Origin: DAOMFB01 sp963801475
GTDB lineage: Bacteria; Acidobacteriota; Thermoanaerobaculia; UBA5066
Assembly: GCA_963801475.1 (NCBI GenBank)
Contig: CAWDEX010000001.1
Span: 1,488,001-1,552,000, forward strand
DNA: 64,000 bases
Direction of reading: 5' to 3'
Shown: positions 37,175 through 46,205 of the stretch, piece by piece
Layout of the letters: each line of letters starts with the position of its first letter
How positions within the stretch are numbered: position 1 is the first letter of the stretch
Notes under the pieces: model-generated
The model's input: the letters and a program-made list of their open reading frames with translations, nothing else
The model's database searches: none
Told to the model about the DNA's origin: nothing
Program-made: the position numbers and the translations under genes

Positions 37175-38560
37175 TTACGCGGTTTCGATCGGATAACCGG
37201 CGGCCTGCCAGGCCGCGGTGCCGCCCACGACGTTGTGGATCGTCGAGAATCCCCGGGAGGCGAGGGCGCTCGCGGCGGCGCTGGAGCGGTACCCGCCCGC
37301 GCAGATGACGGCCGTGGGACGAAGGGGATCGAAAGAGGAGGCCAGGCGCGCGAGGCCGTCCAGCGGCGCGCTGACGGCCGACGGAACGTGTCCGGCGCAG
37401 TACTCGCCGGGGCGTCGAACGTCGACGAGCGTGAGCCGGGGCTCTTCGGCGAGCCGGCGGCGCAGCTCGTCCACCGCGATTTGCGGGATTCCCGAGACGG
37501 ACATCCCGACCTGGTCCCACGCCAGAAGGCCTCCCGAGAGGAAGCCCGCCACGCTCTCGTGCCCGACGCGGGCGAGACGGAGGACGGCCTCGCCGACCTC
37601 CCGCGCATCCTCCGCCACGAGGACGATCGGCGTCCCGGCCGGGATGAGGCTTCCGGCCCAGGAGGCGAATTCGCCGCCGAGGCCGACGTTGAGTGAGCCG
37701 GGCACATGCCCGGCGCCGAACGAACTCGCGGGCCGTACGTCGAGGGCCACCGCCCCCGTCCGCACGCGGGAGGCGAACTCCTGCGGCGTGAGGGGCGCGG
37801 GCTCCGGAAGCTCCGACAGGGCACCGGCGCCCGTCCGGTTCAGGGCCGCGTCCCGCGAGAAGTACGCCGGCACGGGGGGGAGATCGACCGTCATCATCCG
37901 GACGAACGCCTCCTTCGCCATGGGCTGGAGGGCATAGTTGAAGCGGCGCTGCTCGCCGATCGTGGAGGACGTTTCCTTCGAGATGTTCCGGCCGCAGAGG
38001 GAGCCTGCGCCGTGGGCGGGGAAGACCCCGACCTCATCGGGCAGAACCAGGAGCTTGTCGTGGAGGCTGTCGTAGAGCATTCCGGCCATCTCCGCGGAAG
38101 TGAAGCCCTGCGACCCGGCGAGATCGGGACGGCCGACGTCGCCGATGAAGAGCGTGTCGCCCGTCAGGACCTTCGGGGGCTCGTGGGGCGTCGCGGCCTC
38201 CGTGACGAGGATGGAGATGCTCTCGGGCGTGTGGCCGGGCGTCTCCAGGATCCGGAGCGTGACGTCTCCGAGGCGGATCTCCTCGCCGTCGGAGACGGCC
38301 CGGTGCGGAAACTCCGCGCCGGCACGCCGGCCGAAGACGATCGTCGCTCCGGTCCGGCCGGCGAGCTCGCGGTGCCCGCTCACGAAATCCGCGTGAAGAT
38401 GAGTCTCGAGGACCCACCGGATCGTGAGCCCCCTAGCGCGGGCCTCGTCGAGGTAGATGTCGACGTCGCGCTGGGGATCCACGACGGCGGCTTCGCCCTT
38501 CGAGCCGATCAGATACGACGCATGGGCCAGACACCCGAGGTAGAACTGCCTGAACTCCAT
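37175..38560 (-). CDS. MBL-fold hydrolase with two rhodanese domains (persulfide dioxygenase-like)
   Basis: A 461-residue three-domain protein. The N-terminal metallo-beta-lactamase domain (about 1-240) has THLHADFVSGH, PGHTPES and TGDTLFIGDVGRPDL, as in ETHE1-like persulfide dioxygenases. The first rhodanese (about 255-355) has lost its catalytic Cys (IVLVAEDA at the active loop). The second (about 365-455) keeps it (VICAGGYRS). It probably oxidises glutathione persulfide or handles sulfane sulfur in the cytosol. The linked TauE gene supports a sulfur role. Confidence 0.87.
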   Translation of the reverse strand: MEFRQFYLGCLAHASYLIGSKGEAAVVDPQRDVDIYLDEARARGLTIRWVLETHLHADFVSGHRELAGRTGATIVFGRRAGAEFPHRAVSDGEEIRLGDVTLRILETPGHTPESISILVTEAATPHEPPKVLTGDTLFIGDVGRPDLAGSQGFTSAEMAGMLYDSLHDKLLVLPDEVGVFPAHGAGSLCGRNISKETSSTIGEQRRFNYALQPMAKEAFVRMMTVDLPPVPAYFSRDAALNRTGAGALSELPEPAPLTPQEFASRVRTGAVALDVRPASSFGAGHVPGSLNVGLGGEFASWAGSLIPAGTPIVLVAEDAREVGEAVLRLARVGHESVAGFLSGGLLAWDQVGMSVSGIPQIAVDELRRRLAEEPRLTLVDVRRPGEYCAGHVPSAVSAPLDGLARLASSFDPLRPTAVICAGGYRSSAAASALASRGFSTIHNVVGGTAAWQAAGYPIETA

Positions 38561-38658
38561 TCGAACCCCTCCGCGTGCAATCGCGACTCTATCTCAGGTC
38601 TGCCGGCCGTCCGCGTCCTTTTGACCGCTGCCAGCCGCGTCCCGTAGAGTCGTCGGCC

Positions 38659-39951
38659 GTGAAGACGTTACGGATCGGACTCCTCGGCTTCGGCACCGTC
38701 GGGAAGAGCCTCGTCCGCCTGATCGACCGGGGCGCGGAGGCCCGCCGGGACCGGAAGGGGATCGACCTCAGGATCGTTGCGATCGGAAACCGGCGCGTCC
38801 TCGAAAAGAAGGAAGCCTGGGTCGCGGAAGGAATCCGGTGGACGGAAGATCTCGAGAGCGTCGTCCGCGACTCCGGCGTCGACGTGATCGTGGAGCTCCT
38901 CGGCGGCCCCGAGCCGGCCGGACGTCTCGTTCATGCCGCGATCGGGGAGGGAAAACACGTCGTGACGGCCAACAAGCTCCTCCTCGCGCGCGAAGGGGAG
39001 GAACTCGCCCGGAGCGCCGCCCAGCGGGACGTCGCCCTCGGAATCGAGGCCTCTGTGGCCGGCGGCATCCCGATCCTCCGCGCCCTCCGCGAGAGCTTCT
39101 CCGGCGATCGGATCGTCTCCGTGGGCGGGATCCTGAACGGGACCTGCAACTTCATCCTGACGGAGATGAGCGCGCGCGGCGGACGGTACGCGTCGATCCT
39201 CGAGGAGGCGCAGAAGCTCGGCTACGCGGAGGCCGACCCGTCGAGCGACGTCGAGGGCTGGGACGCGGCGTACAAGCTGGCGCTCCTGGCGCGCCTCGCC
39301 TTCGGCGAGCAGGTAACCGTCGACGACGTGTCCCGGGAGGGAATCACGGCGCTCGAGCCGTGCGACGTGGTCTACGGACGGCAGCTCGGTCGGACGCTCC
39401 GCCAGATCGCCACGGCGCGCCGGACCGGAAGCGGACGGCTCCTTCTCTCGGTTCGGACGCATCTGGTCTCCAACTCGTCGCTCCTCGCTCGCGTGGAGGG
39501 GCCCTTCAACGCCGTGCAGGTCGAAACCGAGGCGGGCGGGCCATTCGTTTTTCACGGTCGCGGAGCCGGAGGGGACCCGACGGCGACCGCCGTCCTCTCG
39601 GACCTCGTCGAAATTGCGCGGGCGGGCGGACGGCCGTCCGCCCCGACGTTCGGCTTCGAGACGCTGCCGCCGGCGTCGATCGCCCCCGCCGAGGAGTTCG
39701 TGGCGCCGTTCTGCCTCCGGTTCGTCGTCAAGGACCGCCCCGGCATCATTGCCGCGATCAGCCGCGTCCTCGCAGAGCACGGCATCAACATCGACGCGGT
39801 CTTCCAGGCCCCGTGGGACGACAAGGAAGCCCTGCCTTTCGTCGTGACGTTGGAGCCAGTTTCGAAGGCGAAGCTCGACGTCGCCTGCTCGGAGATGCGC
39901 GCGTTCGATTTCCTCCGCACCGCCCCCCTCGCCCTGCCGATGACGCGCTGA
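38659..39951 (+). CDS. hom: Homoserine dehydrogenase with ACT domain
   Basis: A 430-residue enzyme that reduces aspartate semialdehyde to homoserine for threonine and methionine synthesis. The N-terminal NAD(P) fold has GLLGFGTVG, then VVTANKLLLA. The catalytic region has GGILNGTCNFIL and the conserved ADPSSDVEGWDAAYKL with its catalytic Lys/Asp residues. A C-terminal ACT domain (FVVKDRPGIIAAISRVLAE) gives end-product control. The start is taken as GTG at 38659. It is divergent from the MBL gene, with 98 bases between. Confidence 0.92.
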   Translation: MKTLRIGLLGFGTVGKSLVRLIDRGAEARRDRKGIDLRIVAIGNRRVLEKKEAWVAEGIRWTEDLESVVRDSGVDVIVELLGGPEPAGRLVHAAIGEGKHVVTANKLLLAREGEELARSAAQRDVALGIEASVAGGIPILRALRESFSGDRIVSVGGILNGTCNFILTEMSARGGRYASILEEAQKLGYAEADPSSDVEGWDAAYKLALLARLAFGEQVTVDDVSREGITALEPCDVVYGRQLGRTLRQIATARRTGSGRLLLSVRTHLVSNSSLLARVEGPFNAVQVETEAGGPFVFHGRGAGGDPTATAVLSDLVEIARAGGRPSAPTFGFETLPPASIAPAEEFVAPFCLRFVVKDRPGIIAAISRVLAEHGINIDAVFQAPWDDKEALPFVVTLEPVSKAKLDVACSEMRAFDFLRTAPLALPMTR

Positions 39952-39954
39952 ATG

Positions 39955-40174
39955 GCTGGGCGTCTCTGCCGCGGCCGGCGCTTTCCTGATGATCGCCTTC
40001 GGCGCCGGGACCCTGCCGTCGATGGTCGCCGCAGGAGTCCTCTTCGGAAGTCTCTCCGAGACGTCGCGCGGCGCCCTGCTGAAAGCGGCCTCGGTCCTGA
40101 TCGTCCTGATGGGAGTCCTGCAGATCTGGCAGGGCCTGACCTACACGCGGGTGATGGGGAAGCTCGTCCTCTGA
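39955..40174 (+). pseudogene. 3' fragment of a UreH-like/TauE-type membrane transporter
   Basis: Directly after the hom stop the plus strand encodes VSAAAGAFLMIAFGAGTLPSM, then two more helix-like segments. This is the last third of the UreH-type transmembrane family (GLGTLPA motif). The frame is closed upstream by a stop inside the hom stop region, and the first two-thirds of such a protein are missing. The ATG at 39989 could allow a 61-residue product, but I judge it a deletion remnant fused to the hom 3' end. Confidence 0.6.
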
Positions 40175-40205
40175 GCCGGGGCCGGTCCCGGGTAAGCTCG
40201 GCGCG

Positions 40206-40466
40206 ATGTGGGTGGTGGCGTTGGCCGCGATCGTCGTGTTCCTCGTTCTCGCCGAGGCGTGGCGGCAGAGGCGGACGTACGGGCGGCCGTCTGGCCGGCC
40301 GAATCTCGTGGGCGGCGGCCTCCTCGAAGTGCAGCGGCTGCTCCAGCCGGACCGGAAGGTGGAGATTCTGGCGGCCGGGGCGCAGAAGCGCGACGTCCAG
40401 GGCGCCGAGCACGACGAAGCCGGTGCCGACCGGTGCCGGAGGGATGGGGGAGGTCCGGCGGACTGA
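40206..40466 (+). CDS. Small membrane protein, unknown
   Basis: An 86-residue reading frame with one N-terminal helix (WVVALAAIVVFLVLAEAW) and a cytosolic part containing LLEVQRLLQPDRKVEIL. The last ~25 residues are charged and low in conserved character. There is no strong ribosome site. It might be a real single-pass protein, or its C-terminal half may be noise. Confidence 0.4.
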   Translation: MWVVALAAIVVFLVLAEAWRQRRTYGRPSGRPNLVGGGLLEVQRLLQPDRKVEILAAGAQKRDVQGAEHDEAGADRCRRDGGGPAD

Positions 40467-40475
40467 AGAGCCGGT

Positions 40476-41492
40476 TCAGCGGATCGGAACGTCGGCCGGG
40501 GACGAGGGAGGGGCGGCGAGGGCCTTCTCGAACCGGGCCCGGTTCCTCCCGCTCCTCTTGGCGTCGTAGAGCGCCTCGTCGGCCCGGCGCAGGAGGCCTT
40601 CGACCGTTCCGCGCTCGAAGAGGCCGTGGTGGATCGCGATGCCCGCCGAGACGGTCACCGAGACGGGGACGCGCGGCGGCGCCAGGGCGCCGACCGCCTC
40701 GCGGATCCGCTCGACGGCGCCCCCGGCCGTCGACTCGTCGGCCTCGACGAGGAGCGCGGCGAACTCCTCTCCGCCCCACCGGGCGGCGAGGTCGATGCCG
40801 CGAACCGTCCGCGCGATGGCGCCGGCTGCACCGGCCAGAACCCGGTCGCCGGCCGGGTGGCCGAACCGGTCGTTGACCGTCTTGAACCGGTCGATGTCGA
40901 AGAGCACGACGGCCAGAGATCGGCCCGTCCTCTCGGCGCGTTGGACCTCCACGCGCGCCCGTTCGAGAAAGGCGGCGCGATTTGCAAGGCCGGTCAGCGC
41001 GTCGGTGGTCGCCCGGAGGAGGATCCGCCGGTCGTCGTCGGCGAGGACGATGAGGAGGACGAGGGAGAAGACGAGGAATCCGATGCCGAGCAGGGGAACG
41101 GCGGATCGAAAGACGACGATCTGGCGTGCCAGGGCGACGTCGGCGAGGGCGCCGAGGAGCAGGGAGCCCGTGCCGAAGAAGAGGAGCGCCGCGTTCCGTG
41201 CGGGGCGCGCGCGGCCCTTGACGAGGGCGAAGAGGACGCCGAGGGCAAAAAGAGGGATCAGGATCGCGAAGACACCGTCGAGGCGGGCGAGGCGGTCCGT
41301 GGCGCCGTCCGGAACCCGGAACCGGACCAGGGGGCGGGCGAGGTGAAAGCAGATGGCGAGGGAGAGGGCGGAATAGAGCGCCAGGGCGGGGCGGAAGCGG
41401 TAGAGAAGGGCGACGAGAAGCGCGAGGAGACCGAGCGTACCGATCGCCACGGCGAACGTCAGCCGCACGAGGAACGCCGCCGGGAGGAGCAC
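40476..41492 (-). CDS. Membrane-bound diguanylate cyclase
   Basis: A 338-residue protein with six to seven N-terminal membrane helices (about residues 1-155) and a C-terminal GGDEF domain. The active-site motif is GGEEF, the substrate-binding segment is FDIDRFKTVNDRFGHPAGD, and the allosteric I-site RxxD (RGID) lies five residues before GGEEF, so feedback control by cyclic di-GMP is expected. The start is a GTG without a clear ribosome site, so a later start is possible. It is divergent from the M28 peptidase gene. Confidence 0.87.
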   Translation of the reverse strand: MLLPAAFLVRLTFAVAIGTLGLLALLVALLYRFRPALALYSALSLAICFHLARPLVRFRVPDGATDRLARLDGVFAILIPLFALGVLFALVKGRARPARNAALLFFGTGSLLLGALADVALARQIVVFRSAVPLLGIGFLVFSLVLLIVLADDDRRILLRATTDALTGLANRAAFLERARVEVQRAERTGRSLAVVLFDIDRFKTVNDRFGHPAGDRVLAGAAGAIARTVRGIDLAARWGGEEFAALLVEADESTAGGAVERIREAVGALAPPRVPVSVTVSAGIAIHHGLFERGTVEGLLRRADEALYDAKRSGRNRARFEKALAAPPSSPADVPIR

Positions 41493-41514
41493 GGGTGAAG
41501 GTTACACTTGCCTC

Positions 41515-43200
41515 ATGAGAGTCCTTCCGGCCCTCCTGGCCTTGTCTGTCGCCGTATCCGCACCGTCGCTCGCCCAGTCGGCGACGTCGCCGTATTCTGC
41601 CGCCGAGACCGCGGCCGCCGCGCGCATCGGCGCCGACGAGTTGCGAGCTACCGTCCGGTTCCTAGCCGACGACCTCCTCGAAGGGCGCGGCCCCGGAAGC
41701 CGGTCCGACGCGATCACGCAGCTCTACCTCGCGACGGAGATGGAGAAGATGGGCCTGCTCCCGGGGGCTCCCGACGGCGGCTTCATCCAGCCGGTCGGCC
41801 TCGTCGGAATCAAGGCGACGCCTTCGGGTCCGCTCACCGTGGCGAAGGGGGGGACGAAGCTCGAGTTCGCGCCGCTCGCGGAGTTCGTCGCCACGTCCCG
41901 GGTGGAGAAGCCGTCGGTCTCCGTAGACGGCAAGGAGGCCGTCTTCGTCGGGTACGGGATCGTCGCTCCCGAGTACGGGTGGGACGACTTCAAAGGGGCG
42001 GACCTCGCCGGCAAGGTCCTCATCTTCATGAACAACGACCCGGAGGACGACCCGGCGCTTTTCGCCGGCAAGACCCGCCTCTACTACGGCCGGTGGGACT
42101 ACAAGTACGAGATGGCCGCGCGCCGGGGCGCCGCGGGGGCGATCGTCATCCACACGACGCCGTCGGCGGGCTACCCGTGGCAGGTGGTCCAGACGTCGTG
42201 GGGGAACGAGAACTTCTCCCTGCCCGGCGAAGGGGAGGACGACATCCCCGTCCGGATGTGGATGACGGAAGAGGCGACGCGGCGACTCGCGTCGCTCGCG
42301 GGGAAGGACCTCGACGCCCTCGTGGCCTCGGCAAAGCGGCGCGATTTCCGCCCCGTACCGCTCGGCGTCACGCTCTCGCTCTCCCTGTCGAACGCCGTCC
42401 GGCACGCGACGTCGGGAAACGTCGTCGGAAAGCTCCCGGGGAGCGATCCCCTCCTTTCGCGGGAGGCTGTTCTCTTCACAACCCACCACGACCATTTCGG
42501 TAAGAAGACGGGGGCTGGAAAAGACGGCGGTGACGCGATCTACCACGGCGCTCTCGACAACGCGGCGGGCGTCTCGTCGCTCCTCGCGATCGCGCAGGCG
42601 ATCGTCTCGATGCCGGAACGGCCGAAACGAACGCTCCTGTTCGCTTTCGTGGCGGGAGAGGAGCAGGGCCTCCTCGGATCGCGCTATCTCGCGTCGCATC
42701 TTCCGCTCCCCGCGGGCCGGATCGCAGCGGACATCAACCTCGACGGTGCGAGCATCTGGGGGCCGACGCGGGATCTTCCGCAGATCGGAATCGGAAAATC
42801 GAGCCTCGACGCGGTGGCCCGCGAGGTGGCAGGAGCCGACGGGCGCGTCATCGTCCCGGACCAGTTCCCCGACCGCGGCTCGTTCTACCGGTCGGACCAG
42901 TTCTCCTTCGCCCGCATCGGTATCCCGGCCGCCTATTTCGGCGCGGGCGTGGACGTGATCGGGAAGGGTGCGGCGTGGGGGCGGAAGCAGCACGAGGAGT
43001 TCGAGCTCAGGAACTACCACCAGCCGTCGGACGCCCTCACCCCCGCCTGGAACTTCGATGGCTTCGTCCGGGACACGCGGTTCATCCTCCATCTCGGCTT
43101 GAAGGTGGCGAACGCGGCGGCGATGCCGACGTGGAACAAGGGGGACGAGTTCGAGGCCGCGCGGAAGGCCTCGCTGGCCGCCGTCGCCAAGGCACCGTAG
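41515..43200 (+). CDS. Secreted M28-family aminopeptidase with PA domain insert
   Basis: A 561-residue protein with signal peptide ending SLAQ-SAT near residue 21. A protease-associated region lies in the first half (ADLAGKVLIFMNNDP, RRGAAGAIVIHT). The catalytic two-zinc site is complete: His in THHDHFG, Asp in GALDNAAG, Glu pair in AGEEQGLLGS, Asp in NLDGAS, and His in NYHQPSD. It would release amino acids from peptides in the periplasm or outside. Confidence 0.9.
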   Translation: MRVLPALLALSVAVSAPSLAQSATSPYSAAETAAAARIGADELRATVRFLADDLLEGRGPGSRSDAITQLYLATEMEKMGLLPGAPDGGFIQPVGLVGIKATPSGPLTVAKGGTKLEFAPLAEFVATSRVEKPSVSVDGKEAVFVGYGIVAPEYGWDDFKGADLAGKVLIFMNNDPEDDPALFAGKTRLYYGRWDYKYEMAARRGAAGAIVIHTTPSAGYPWQVVQTSWGNENFSLPGEGEDDIPVRMWMTEEATRRLASLAGKDLDALVASAKRRDFRPVPLGVTLSLSLSNAVRHATSGNVVGKLPGSDPLLSREAVLFTTHHDHFGKKTGAGKDGGDAIYHGALDNAAGVSSLLAIAQAIVSMPERPKRTLLFAFVAGEEQGLLGSRYLASHLPLPAGRIAADINLDGASIWGPTRDLPQIGIGKSSLDAVAREVAGADGRVIVPDQFPDRGSFYRSDQFSFARIGIPAAYFGAGVDVIGKGAAWGRKQHEEFELRNYHQPSDALTPAWNFDGFVRDTRFILHLGLKVANAAAMPTWNKGDEFEAARKASLAAVAKAP

Positions 43201-43224
43201 GACGGCGAGCCGGAATCGTCGCCG

Positions 43225-44736
43225 TCAGGACTCCCGCTTCGCGATCTCGGTGGCGAGGTCGTTCTTCCGGATCTTGCCGAGGGGCGTCCGCGGGAACTCC
43301 GGCAAGACGATGATCTCGCGGGGCTGTTTGTAGGGAGCGAGGGAGGCGGTTGCCATTTCGCGCAGCTCGGCCTGAAGGCGCGACGCGTCGGCGCCGACCG
43401 CCGCGACGACCGCCGCGGCGACGCGCTGGCCCCAGACCCGGTCCGGCAGGCCGACGACCGCGACGTCCCGGACCAGCGGGTGGCGGCCGAGGACGCTTTC
43501 GATCTCGCGCGTCGAGATCCGGTAGCCGCCGCTCTTGACGAAATCGACCGACTTCCGCCCGTGCAGCGTGACGTAACCACCCGCGTCGCGTGTCGCGACG
43601 TCGCCCGTCAGGAACCACCCGTCCCGGAACGAGGCGGTTGTCTCCTCGGGTCGGTTGCGATAGCGCGTCAGCAGTCCGTTGCTCTTCACGACGAGCTCAC
43701 CCGGCTCGCCGTCCGGGACGTCCTTCCCGTCGTCGTCGACGATCCGGACCGCGCACCCCGGCACCGGAAGCCCGACGCTCCCCGGACGGCGCTCCCCGTC
43801 GCAGGGATTCGAGAGCGTGAAGAAGGTCTCCGTCATGCCGTACCGCTCGAGCACGGCATGTCCCGTGGCCGCTTGGAACGCCGTGAAATCGGCGGCCGAG
43901 AGCGGAGCGCTCCCCGACGTGAAGAGACGCGCCCTCGAGAGGGACCTGCCGGCGGCGGGATCCTCTCCGATTCGCTCGAGAAGCCGGACGTACATCGTCG
44001 GCACCCCCATGAAGACGGTTGCGCCCCCGGATTCGAAGGCGGCGACCACGGCAGCCGGATCGAACGACTCGAAGAGGAGGACGGTCGCGCCGTGCAGGAG
44101 CGACCCGATCACGCCGAGGCCGAGGCCGTGAACGTGAAAGAGGGGAAGGGCCACGACGACCCGATCTTCGGCGGTGATTTGCCAGAGGTCCGTGACGGCC
44201 CCGAGGTTCGAGACGACGGCGCCGACCGACAGCTCCACCCCCTTGCTCTTCCCGGTCGTTCCGCTCGTGTAGAGAAGTAGGGCGATGGCCTCGTCGCCGG
44301 GAAGCGCCCCATCCTCCCGGCCGCTCTCCGGTCCCGCGGCCAGGACCTCCTCGAAGGCGACGTGGCGGTCGTACGGGCAGTCGCTCCCGCTCCGGGTTAC
44401 CGTCATCCGGGCCCCGGAATCGGAGAGGACGTGGAGCGTCTCCTCCTCGGTGAAAGCGGGATTCAGCGGCACGTGGACGGCCCCGGCGCGGAGGATCCCG
44501 AGAAGGGCGACGGCGGCCTCGGGGCAGGTCGACATCCGGACCGCGACGGCGTCTCCCGGTCCGACCCCGAACGCGGCGAGGCCGGCGGCGAACCGCGACG
44601 CGAGGCGCCCGATCTGGCCGTACGAGAAGCTCCGCCCGGCGAATTCGACGGCCGTCCGCTGCGGCATCTCCGCAAACGCCCGGAACAGGCGCTCGGCCGA
44701 GCTGCAGGCGTCCGGCATGCCGGGGGATGATGCCAT
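43225..44736 (-). CDS. Acyl-CoA synthetase (AMP-forming), malonyl-/short-chain-type
   Basis: A 503-residue ANL-superfamily ligase. P-loop LLYTSGTTGKSKG, motif ERYGMTETFF, hinge DGWFLTGDVATRD and C-terminal catalytic lysine in PRTPLGKIRK are present. Length and FHVHGLGLGV are close to malonyl-CoA synthetases (MatB), but substrate cannot be fixed from sequence alone. Its stop end lies furthest downstream in the first Liv-type operon; its ATG abuts the livF stop. This suggests that the imported compound is activated to a CoA thioester. Confidence 0.85.
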   Translation of the reverse strand: MASSPGMPDACSSAERLFRAFAEMPQRTAVEFAGRSFSYGQIGRLASRFAAGLAAFGVGPGDAVAVRMSTCPEAAVALLGILRAGAVHVPLNPAFTEEETLHVLSDSGARMTVTRSGSDCPYDRHVAFEEVLAAGPESGREDGALPGDEAIALLLYTSGTTGKSKGVELSVGAVVSNLGAVTDLWQITAEDRVVVALPLFHVHGLGLGVIGSLLHGATVLLFESFDPAAVVAAFESGGATVFMGVPTMYVRLLERIGEDPAAGRSLSRARLFTSGSAPLSAADFTAFQAATGHAVLERYGMTETFFTLSNPCDGERRPGSVGLPVPGCAVRIVDDDGKDVPDGEPGELVVKSNGLLTRYRNRPEETTASFRDGWFLTGDVATRDAGGYVTLHGRKSVDFVKSGGYRISTREIESVLGRHPLVRDVAVVGLPDRVWGQRVAAAVVAAVGADASRLQAELREMATASLAPYKQPREIIVLPEFPRTPLGKIRKNDLATEIAKRES

Positions 44737-45450
44737 TCAGACGGACTGATGGCCGAGATAGCGGTCGCGGATGCGGTGGTCGGCGACGAGCTCGGCCGAG
44801 GTCCCCGACAGGGCGACGCGGCCCGTTTCCAGGACGTAGGCCCGATCGGCGAGGGCGAGGGCGTGCGGGACGTTCTGCTCCACGAGGACCATCGTGACCC
44901 CCTGCCCGCGGATCGTGCGGAGGGCGGTGAAGACCTCCCGGACGAGAAGGGGCGCGAGGCCGAGAGCCGGCTCGTCGAGGAGAAGGAGCCGGGGCCGGGC
45001 CATCAGGCCGCGGCCGATCGCGCACATCTGCTGCTCGCCTCCGGAAAGCGTTCCCGTTTTCTGGTGGATCCGCCGCCGAAGGGGGGGAAAGAGGGAGAGG
45101 ACCTTCCCGAGCGATTCGCGGACGTGAGGGCGGGCGTCCCTTCCGTAGGCCCCCATCTCGAGATTCTCCTGAACCGTCATGGCGGGCCAGAGCTGCCGCG
45201 ACTCGGGGACGAGGACGAGGCCGCGTGAGGCGAGGCGATGGGCGGGGACGCCCGCGATCGGATCCCCCTCGAACGTGATCGTCCCGCGGCGGGGCGCGAG
45301 GAGCCCGGAGACCGCCCGGAGAACCGTCGACTTTCCGGCCCCGTTCGCGCCGATCAGCGTCACGATCTCGCCGGCGCCGACGCGGAAGGAGACGTCCCAG
45401 AGGGCCTGGACGTTGCCGTAGGAGACGTCGATCCCGGAGACCTCGAGCAT
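44737..45450 (-). CDS. livF: Branched-chain-type ABC transporter ATPase (LivF), system 1
   Basis: A 237-residue ATPase with Walker A GANGAGKS, signature LSGGEQQM, Walker B LLLLDEPALGLAP and LVEQN H-loop region. It works with LivG, LivM, LivH and the binding protein encoded immediately upstream. TGATG overlap with livG. Real cargo may be a carboxylate rather than an amino acid, given the neighbouring CoA ligase. Confidence 0.9.
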   Translation of the reverse strand: MLEVSGIDVSYGNVQALWDVSFRVGAGEIVTLIGANGAGKSTVLRAVSGLLAPRRGTITFEGDPIAGVPAHRLASRGLVLVPESRQLWPAMTVQENLEMGAYGRDARPHVRESLGKVLSLFPPLRRRIHQKTGTLSGGEQQMCAIGRGLMARPRLLLLDEPALGLAPLLVREVFTALRTIRGQGVTMVLVEQNVPHALALADRAYVLETGRVALSGTSAELVADHRIRDRYLGHQSV

Positions 45451-46205
45451 CAGGCCTCCGCGAAGAGCGGCACGGCGTCGTCGCCGCCGAGATAGGCCGA
45501 GATGACCTCCGGGTGGCGCACGACGTCGGCCGGCGGCCCTTCGGCGATCGTCTGGCCGAAGTTGAGGACGAGGATCCGGTCCGAGACGCCGAGTACGGCG
45601 TGAACGTGGTGCTCGATGATCAGGATCGTGAGGCCCGAGTCGCGGAGGGAGCGGATCAGGGTCAAGGTCTCGAGGATCTCGGACGGATTCAGTCCTCCGA
45701 GCACCTCGTCGAGGCAGAGCGCCCGCGGCTCGGTGGCGAGCGCGCGGGCGATCTCCAGGCGCTTCAGCTCGCCGATCGTCAGCGACGAGGCCGCCGTGTC
45801 GGTCCGGGCCACGAGGCCCGTCCGCTCGAGAATGGCGCCGACGCGGCGCTCCGCGTCCGCGCCGCGCCGCCGGCCGGAGCCGAAGTGGGCGCCGACGGAG
45901 ACGTTCTCCCGGACGCTCATGTCGCGAAAGGGACGAACGATCTGGTGCGTCCGCACGAGCCCCCGCGCCACGACGGCGTGGTTCGCGAGGCCGTCGATCC
46001 GGCCGCCGCGGAAGAGGATCTCCCCGCGGGTCGGCGCGAGGGCGCCGACGAGGCAGGAGAAGAGCGTCGTCTTGCCGGCGCCGTTCGGCCCGATGACGCC
46101 GTAGATCTCGCCGGGCGCGACCTCGAACGAGACCGAGTCGAGCGCGAGGAGCCCGCCGAACCGCTTCGAGACGTTCCGGACGGAAAGGATCGGCTCATCC
46201 GGCAC
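45450..46205 (-). CDS. livG: Branched-chain-type ABC transporter ATPase (LivG), system 1
   Basis: A 251-residue ATPase. Walker A is GPNGAGKT. The signature is LTIGELKRLE in place of LSxGxQ-type sequence, and Walker B is ALCLDEVLGGLNPSE, the usual form for LivG. The start is a GTG at 46205 that overlaps livM by 11 bases. Confidence 0.9.
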   Translation of the reverse strand: MPDEPILSVRNVSKRFGGLLALDSVSFEVAPGEIYGVIGPNGAGKTTLFSCLVGALAPTRGEILFRGGRIDGLANHAVVARGLVRTHQIVRPFRDMSVRENVSVGAHFGSGRRRGADAERRVGAILERTGLVARTDTAASSLTIGELKRLEIARALATEPRALCLDEVLGGLNPSEILETLTLIRSLRDSGLTILIIEHHVHAVLGVSDRILVLNFGQTIAEGPPADVVRHPEVISAYLGGDDAVPLFAEA

